DNA of 64,000 nt from Panopea generosa (taxonomy: Eukaryota; Mollusca; Bivalvia; Adapedonta; Hiatellidae): positions 92,331,829 through 92,395,828 of the forward strand of contig CM055897.1 of the NCBI GenBank assembly GCA_029582155.1, given 5' to 3'. Both the position numbers and the translations under genes were made by a program. Each line of letters opens with the position of its first letter. Position 1 is the first letter of the stretch. Below the pieces are notes generated by a model. It saw nothing but the letters and a program-made list of their open reading frames with translations. It was not told the origin of the DNA and searched no databases. This document shows positions 56,370-64,000 of the stretch, piece after piece.

Positions 56370-59300
56370 GAAATCGGTAAGGAACATATTTTTATATACC
56401 AACATTCCTCACGCAGGTTAGTTACAGATTCTTAAATACCAACATCTCTCACGCACGTAAGCTACATATTCTTAAATACCAACATCCCCCACACAGGTAA
56501 GGTACAGATTCTTAGAAACCAACATTCCTCACGTAGGTAAAGTACAGATTCTTAAATACCAACATTTCTCACGCACGTAAGCTACATATTCTTAAATACC
56601 AACATCCCCCCACAGGTAAGGTACAGATTCTTAGATACCAACATTCCTCACGTAGGTAAGGTACATATTCTTAGATACCAACATTCCTCACGCAGGTAAA
56701 GTACAGATTCTTAAATACCAACATCTCTCACGCACGTAAGCTACATATTCTTAAATACCAACATCCCCCCACAGGTAAGGTACAGATTCTTAGATACCAA
56801 CATTCCTCACGTAGGTAAGGTACATATTCTTAGATACCAACATTCCTCACGCAGGTAAGGTACAGATTCGTCAATACCAACACCCCTCAGGCAGTTACAT
56901 ATTCTGAAATACCAACATTCCTCAGGCAGGTAAGGTACAGATTCTTAAATACCAACATCCCTCAGGCAGGTAAGGTACAGATTCTTAAATATCAACATCC
57001 CTCACGCAAGTAAGGTACAGATTCTTAAATACCAATAGGTAAGGTACATTTTCTTAAATACCAATATCCCTCACGAATGTAAGGTACATATTCTTTAATA
57101 CCAACATCCCTCACGAAGGTAAGGTACATATTCTTTAAAACCATGAGGTAAGGTACATATTCTTTAATACCAACATCCCTCACGCCGGTAAGGTACATAT
57201 TCTTAAATACCAACATCCCTCATGCAGGTAAGGTACATATTCTTAAATACCAACATCCCTCACGCATGTAAGGTACATATTCTTTAATACCAACATCCCT
57301 CACGCGGGTAAGGTACAGATTCTTAGATACCAATAGGAAAGGTACATATTCTTAAATACCAACATCCCTCACGCAGGTAAGGTACATATTCTTTAATACC
57401 AATATCCCTCACGCAGGTAAGGGACATATTCTTAAATACCAACATCCCTAACGCAGGAAAGGTACAGATTCTTAAATACCAACATCCCTCACGCAGGTAG
57501 GGTACAGATTCTTAAAAACCAACATTCCTCACGCATGTAAGGTACATATTATTTAATACCAACATCCCTCACGCAGGTAAGGTACAGATTCTTAAATACC
57601 AATAGGTAAGGTACATATTCTTAAATACCTACATCCCTCACGCAGGTAAGGTACATATTCTTTAATACCAACAATCCTCACGCAGGTAAGGTACATATTC
57701 TTTCAGACCAATAGGTAAGGTACATATTCTTAAATACCGACATCCCTCACGCAGTTAAGGGACAGATTCTAAAATACCTACTAGGTAAGGTACATATTTT
57801 TAAATACCTACATCCCTCACGCATGTAAGGTACATATTCTTTAATACCATCATCCCTCACGCAAGTAAGGTACATATTCTTTAATACCAATAGGTAAGGT
57901 ACTTATTCTTAAATACCAACATCCCTCACGCAGGTAAGGTACATATTCTTAAATACCAACATCCCTCACGAAGGTTAGGTACATATTCTTTATTACTCAA
58001 CATTCTTCAGGCAAGTAAGGGACAGATTCTTAAATACCGACATCCCTCACGCAGGTAAGGTACAGATTCTTTAATACCAACATCGCTCACGCAGGTAAGG
58101 TACAGATTCTTAAATACCAATAGGTAAGGTACATATTCTTAAATACCTACATCCTTCACGCAGGTAAGGTACATAATCTTTAATACCAACAATCCTCACG
58201 CAGGTAAGGTACATATTCTTTAAGACCAATAGGTAAGGTACATATTCTTAAATACCGACATCCCTCACGCAGTTAAGGGACAGATTCTAAAATACCTACT
58301 AGGTAAGGTACATATTTTTAAATACCAACATCCCTCACGCATGTAAGGTACATATTCTTTAATACCAACATCCCTCACGCAGGTAAGGTACATATTCTTT
58401 AATACCAATAGGTAAGGTACATATTCTTAAATACCAACATCCCTCACGCAGGTAAGGTACATATTCTTAAATACCAACATCCCTCACGAAGGTTAGGTAC
58501 ATATTCTTTAATACTCAACATTCCTCAGGCAGGTAAGGGACAGATTCTTAAATACCGACATCCCTCACGCAGGTAAGGTACATATTCTTTAATACCAATA
58601 GGTAAGGTACATATTCTTAAATACCAACATACCTCACGCAGGTAAGGTCCATATTCTTTAATACCAACATCCCTCACGCGGGTAAGGTACATATTCTTTA
58701 ATACTCAACATTCCTCAGGCAGGTGAGGGACATATTCTTAAATACCGACATCACGCAAGTAAAGTACATATTCTTTAATACCAACATCCCTCACGCAGGT
58801 AAGGTATATATTCTTGAATACCAACATCCCTCACGCAGGTAAGGTACATATTCTTTAATACCTACATACCTCACGCAGGTAAGGTACATATTCATTTATA
58901 CCAACATCCCTCACGCAGGTAAGGGACATACTCTTTAATACCAACATCCCTCACGCAGGTAAGGTACATATTCTTTGATACCAACATCCCTCACGCAGGT
59001 AAGGTACATATTCTTTAATACCTACATCCCTCACGCAGGTAAGGTACATATTCTTTTATACCAACATCCCTCACGCAGGTAAGGGACAGATTCTTAAATA
59101 CCAACATCCCTCACGCAGGTAAAGTACAGATTCTTAAATACCGACATCCCTCACGCAGGTAAGGTACAGATTCTTAAATACCCACATCCCTCACGCAGGT
59201 AAGGGACAGATTCTTAAATACCAACATTCCTCACGCATGTAAGGTACACATTCTTTAATACCAACATCCCTCACGCAGGTAAGGTACAGATTCTTAAAAA

Positions 59301-61085
59301 CCAATAGGTAAGCTACATATTCTTAAATACCAACATCCCTCACGCAGGTAAGGTACATATTCTTTAATACCAACATCCCTCACGCAGGTAAGGTACACAT
59401 TCTTTAATACTCAACATACCTCACGCAGGTAAGGGACATATTCTTAAATACCAACATCGCTCACGCAGGTAAGGTACATATTTTTATATACCGACATCAC
59501 TCACGCAGGTAAGGGACAGATTCTTAAATACCAACATCCCTCACGCAGGTAAGGTACATATTCTTAAATACCGACATCCCTCACGCAGGTAAGGTACATA
59601 TTTTTATATACCGACATCCCTCACGCAGGTAAGGTACATATTTTTATATACCTACATCCCTCATACAGGTAAGGTACATTTTCTTTAATACATACATCCC
59701 TCACGCAGGTAAGGTACAAACTCTTAAATACTAACATCCCTCACGCATGTAAGGTACATATTCTTTGATACCTACATCCCTCACGCAGCTAAGGTACATA
59801 TTCTTTAATACCATCATCCCTCACGCAGGTAAGGTACATATTCTTTAATACCAACACCCCCACGCAGGTAAGGTACATATTCTTTAATACTAACATCCCT
59901 CACGCAGGTAAGGTACATACTCTTTAATACCAACATCCCTCACGCAGGTAAGGTACATATTCTTTATTACCTACATCCCTCACGCAGGTAAGGTACATAT
60001 TCTTTAACACCAACACCACTCACGCAGGTAAGGTACATATTCTTTAATACTAACATCCCTCACGCAGATAAGTTACAGACTCTTAAATACCAACATCCCT
60101 CACGCAGGTAAGGTACATATTCTTTAATACCTACATCCCTCACGCAGGTAAGGTACATATTCTTTAATACCAACATCCCTCACGCAGGTAAGGTACATAT
60201 TCTTAAATACCAACATCCCTCACGCATGAAAGGTACATATTCTTTAATACCTACATCCCTCACGCAGATAAGGTACATATTCTTTAAAACCAACATCCCT
60301 CACGCATGTAAGGTACATATTCTTTAATACCAACATCCCTCACGCAGGTAAGGTACATATTCTTTAATACCTATATCCCTCACGCAGGTAAGGTACATAT
60401 TCTTTAATACCAACATTCCTCACGCAGGTAAGGTACAGACTCTTAAATACCAACATCCCTCACGCAGGTAAGGTACACATTGTTAAATACCAACATCCCT
60501 CACGAAGGTAAGGTACATATTGTTAAATACCGACATCCCTCACGCAGGTAAGGGACAGATTCTTATATACCAACAGTTCTCACGCAGGAAAGGTACATAT
60601 TCTTATATACCAACATTACTCACGCAGATAAGGTACATATTCTTATATACCAACAGTTCTCACGCAGGTAAGGTACATATTCTTATATACCAACAGTTCT
60701 CACGCAGGTAAGGTACATATTCTTAAATACCAATATTCCTCACGCAGGTAAGGTACATATTCTTAAATACCAACATTCCTCACGCAGGTATGGTACAGAT
60801 TCTTATATACCAACATTCCTCACGCAGGTAGGGTACATTTTCTTAAATACCAACATTCATTATGCAGGTAATGTACAGATTCATGTATACCAACAGTCCT
60901 CACGCAGGTAAGGTACAGATTCTTAAATACCAACATTCCTCACGCAGGTAATGTACATATTCTTATATACCAACATTCCTCACGCAGGTAAGGTACATAT
61001 TCTTAAATACCAACATTCCTCACGCAAGTAAGGTACATATTCTGATATACCAACATTCCTCACGCAGATAAGGTACAGATTTTTA
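56370..61085. repeat. 4.7-kb minisatellite of 40-bp units (about 117)
   Basis: Unit taataccaacatccctcacg followed by caggtaaggtacatattctt. Short units (ataggtaaggtacatattct, about 22 bp) occur between full ones in the left half. At 57580-57960 and 58100-58480 a block of about 520 bp is repeated. Each unit on the plus strand contains CAGGTAAGG, a strong 5' splice-site consensus, antisense to TPC-A. Confidence 0.97.
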
Positions 61086-61299
61086 AGAAGTGAGAACAGG
61101 AATCATCGACTTGAAACGGTCCAGTATCCAGTATAGAATTGGGGTACTTAAACCATAAGGGGTGCATCTAATCTCGCTCTGTCATTGGCCAGTCACATCA
61201 AAGGACAAGACAGTGTAACAAAAAGTACACCGGTCAGCTGTTCTCTTATGAAAGTTATAGAAACTTTAATATTAACATAGGTCAATATTTCTAAAGCCC

Positions 61300-62056
61300 C
61301 AGTCACACTGTCCGGCATTGGCGGCTAGGTATTACTACGTTTCCCACTCGTACGGATTGCCAAATATTTGTCCCGTTTGGGCGATATTAGGTTTTACTAA
61401 GTTTCTAGTAGATTTCCACTACGGTTTGTAAAAGGTTTACTACGTATCACCTCGTCTGCTAGTGACAGACTGGATAAGTACGTTTTACTAGGTGCCAGCC
61501 ATATTTCACTACGTTTTACTACGATTCAGTACGTTTTTACTAGGCATTTCTAGGTTGTGTCAGGAATAAATACAAGGTCGGCAAACAAGAAATAAACGTG
61601 GCCGCATTGACAGTGATCAACTGCTAGAACTTCTACAACTGCTACAAGTTCAGGATGTCCAGACGTCAGGGTGGTACCACAGGGGGTACGTCGTATGTAC
61701 TGATACGAAATGATATCAAGCAATATCTACCAAAACCAACTGAAACCTAATAAAACGTAGAAATAAAACGTAGCAAGACGAAGTACAAACGTAGCAAAGC
61801 GTAGACAGTACGTTTTATTACTTTTAAACTTCGTTTCAATACATTTTACAACGTTTTAATAGGTATATGCTACATAAGTATATAGAAACCCCACATTAAT
61901 TTTGAACATGTCCAAAACAAACATGACGGGAGCAATCATCATAACGTATATAACTGTATCTGATACGTTTTACTACGTCTTAATACGTATATTGCCGTTT
62001 TACTACGTTTTATAAGCGTAGAAATACCTAGCCCTCAATACCTGACAGTGTGACTG
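61300..62056. mobile_element. 757-bp foldback/TIR element rich in acgttttactacg
   Basis: Left end CAGTCACACTGTC and right end GACAGTGTGACTG are perfect inverted copies; further in, attggcggctaggtattact acg mirrors cgtagaaatacctagccctc aat. The body is filled with tactacgttt/acgtttta words in both orientations. No ORF. A non-autonomous DNA transposon is likely. Confidence 0.7.
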
Positions 62057-62089
62057 TAACATCATAGCACTAGAACTACATGTGTCCCT

Positions 62090-62225
62090 TAGAAACCAAG
62101 CGAAAACCGTAGAAGATCAAAGCACATTTCTTTAAAGAATGTGCATGATTTGGTCTATGATCGAACTAATTACTTCCTTAATGGAAGACTCGACCTCTTC
62201 CACTTTTCTACCGCTTTGGTTTTGT
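62090..62225. repeat. Imperfect hairpin (gcacattctttaaagaatgtgc core)
   Basis: aaccaagcgaaaaccgtag on the left mirrors ctaccgctttggtttt on the right; in between gcacatttctttaaagaatg tgc is nearly palindromic. Perhaps a small foldback element. Confidence 0.5.
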
Positions 62226-64000
62226 AAATAGAAAACTGGCGGTGCAATGCATTACCAACAGATCACTCACTGCAAAGATGGTTACACGAACAATATGCAA
62301 TGTGTGCTTTTATTTAGAATGTTTTTCGAATTTAATAAGATTTGGTCGTTTAAAGAATAAATCATTTTATAAAAAAAAAACTACTCATTACTAATTAAGA
62401 AAAAAATTTATAGAAAATGTCTACTAGTCTACTTCCTTTTTAATTTCATATAAGCACATGATGAATGTTCAATTTGTGGCTCCGGTTAAATTTAAAATAA
62501 AAATCAATTACACACCCACCTACTCGCATATAAACTATGTTCTGCTGCTGTTTAATTTTATAATTTCAGCAATGGACGTTCATCTTCACTTAGTTTGAAT
62601 AGAAAGTTCAGACACATGAAACAATTTCCCTCCGTCACGACTCCATTACTAGTGTGAACGTATACTCATTCATTGCTTGGAACCGGCAACGTGGGAATTG
62701 CGGCTCGTCAGGAGTACCATAAGGCATTGTAGATTGTGATTCCATTGCCATGTGGAGAGTTTTACAGCTTTTCACCAGTGCCAACAGCTTGTCACCAGTG
62801 CCATAAACAGTTTAATCAATACAGACATGTTTTAAATCTATCTTATGTTAGTATTAAGCAAGATCTCTTTTGTAAATTAAGTTCAGTCTGATCATGTGAT
62901 TGGCTGTTCCCAGAGTTCACTTGGTTATTTTAAATTGGTTTTAATTGCTTTTTCTACATGTAGCTGCAAATAGTCAGTTTAAATAGTTTATTAATATTGA
63001 TACATGTCTGTATTATAATTTCTCTGATAATTATTTGTAATATTATTATTCTCATAAATTCACTGAAGCCGTGACCTAGATTTACGGATAAGCCGAATTT
63101 GGCTTTTAATCCTTATATTTACATTATATTCTCCAACTATTTTAGATAAAACATTTCCGTTATTTTTGTAATTTTGATATTTAAAAAGCTAATTATACAC
63201 ATTAAACCGCAAAGCCAATGTCATGAATGTAACGGCGACGTTGTCAACATACTGAATAAGTGCACGCATTTGTAGGACAACTTACGGCAAACGTCACGTA
63301 AAACTAAGGGTAACGTAACGTCTCACCAGCAAAACAAAATCGCGCAACCAATGAAACGTAACTGAAACTGGTCCTTTTAGCTCCGCCCAGTTGCAAGTGT
63401 TTTTCATTGGGAAATGAAATGCAGTAATTCTATATAGTTCGTTTAGGCCGATTGCAGTGGGAATGTAAATATTTGCCATTAAAAGTAACCAAAGCTTATT
63501 TATTACAGTTTCTGTTATAAATGAACACAGGCTTGGATCTGCATATGAATTAATAATGTGAAATAAGAAACCAAGCAATTTAGGAAAGCGATGGTCAAAC
63601 TTATTATCATGCAGCCGCAGTCTCAATTGAATCAAATGGCTTTAATGTTTATATCGCGCAATGATATTACAGAAAGTGCACCGAGCCTAAGTACAGTTGA
63701 AAATAAAATAGGTTAAACTACTCCTAAAGCATTATTTTTAATTAGCTGTTATTGAAAGCGCATTGACTTTTAATATCTTCTACCAAGAAGTAAATAATAC
63801 TAAATATGACTGATAATACTCTGACTTTGAGAATAACATTGAATGAAACAGAGAACATATATATACTATACGTAACAGCTAACCCGCCACCTGACATTTT
63901 ATGTACCTGCAAGTTTATGTATTTTGTCAAATAGTACCAAAGAAATTTCCTTGAAACTTGGACTTGAATAAGAAAAAACACTGCTATATAAAATCCATAC

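Larger units (their letters stand above)
55808..64000. other. Upstream part of TPC-A; no exon found
   Basis: A gene-less 8.2 kb by my reading: the 4.7-kb minisatellite, a foldback element, and about 1.9 kb of AT-rich sequence to the right edge. Domain I of TPC-A must lie beyond it unless an exon escaped me. At 63290-63400 a CCAAT and a ctccgccc box occur in slightly GC-richer sequence, but with nothing convincing attached. Confidence 0.5.

Noticed and set aside
56370-61085. Plus-strand CRISPR-like regularity (constant 40-bp period with variable parts)
   Set aside because: There are no unique spacers: the whole unit is repeated with random drift, and the genome is eukaryotic. It is a minisatellite.
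63294-63635. A 113-residue minus-strand open frame near the right edge
   Set aside because: It has no recognisable domain and no phased neighbour; composition resembles random AT-rich sequence with one GC-richer patch.
63742-63981. Hydrophobic minus-strand frame considered as a missing TPC domain I exon
   Set aside because: There is an acceptor-like tgcag before GTACATAAAATG, but no TPC motif and no suitable donor in phase 0.

Overview
The window looks like a piece of an AT-rich, intron-rich, repeat-rich metazoan genome, most likely a marine invertebrate and plausibly a bivalve mollusc. The genes have short exons with GT-AG introns, there are many tRNA-derived SINEs, and there are relics of a DUF3504/Crypton-like recombinase and of a P2X7-ballast-like ORF. 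The phylum is inferred; splicing, homology and exon phases are read from the sequence. About 4% of the window is recognisable coding sequence. There is no CRISPR array, rRNA gene or convincing functional tRNA gene.

Three cellular genes can be built by joining exons with compatible phases. (1) The 3' part of a two-pore channel gene (here TPC-A, minus strand, 11 exons, 55807 down to 40318) encodes the domain I-II linker with an EF-hand-like loop, all of domain II (S1-S6 with the VNNW filter) and the C-terminal tail; its 5' part is not in the window. (2) The 5' part of a second two-pore channel gene (TPC-B, minus strand, exons at 14618-14331, 4510-4428 and 925-805) encodes the N-terminus and segment IS1, then runs off the left edge. 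The two lie head-to-tail and form a tandem pair. (3) Between them, on the plus strand, a complete three-exon gene (26984-33346) encodes a secreted, lysine-rich, 267-residue protein of unknown family.

The space between is repeat sequence. Six clear minisatellite arrays, plus a short degenerate one, all lie in introns of these genes: a 9-kb 32-36-bp array with an older repeat block in TPC-B intron 1; a 35-bp and a 27-bp array in intron 2 of the secreted-protein gene; and a 23-bp, a 40-bp and a 4.7-kb 40-bp array in TPC-A. Intergenic DNA carries terminal-inverted-repeat elements (14725-15610, 19035-21988, 36482-36768, and 61300-62056 in the TPC-A upstream region), a recombinase pseudogene (36881-38012) and about a dozen SINE copies of at least three families.

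The most notable observation is a U12-type (minor spliceosome) intron in TPC-A immediately after the pore filter of domain II. It has an exact ATATCCTT 5' splice site, an exact TTCCTTAAC branch site, and apparently AT-AA termini, the only choice among those tried that both keeps frame and restores the expected spacing after VNNW.
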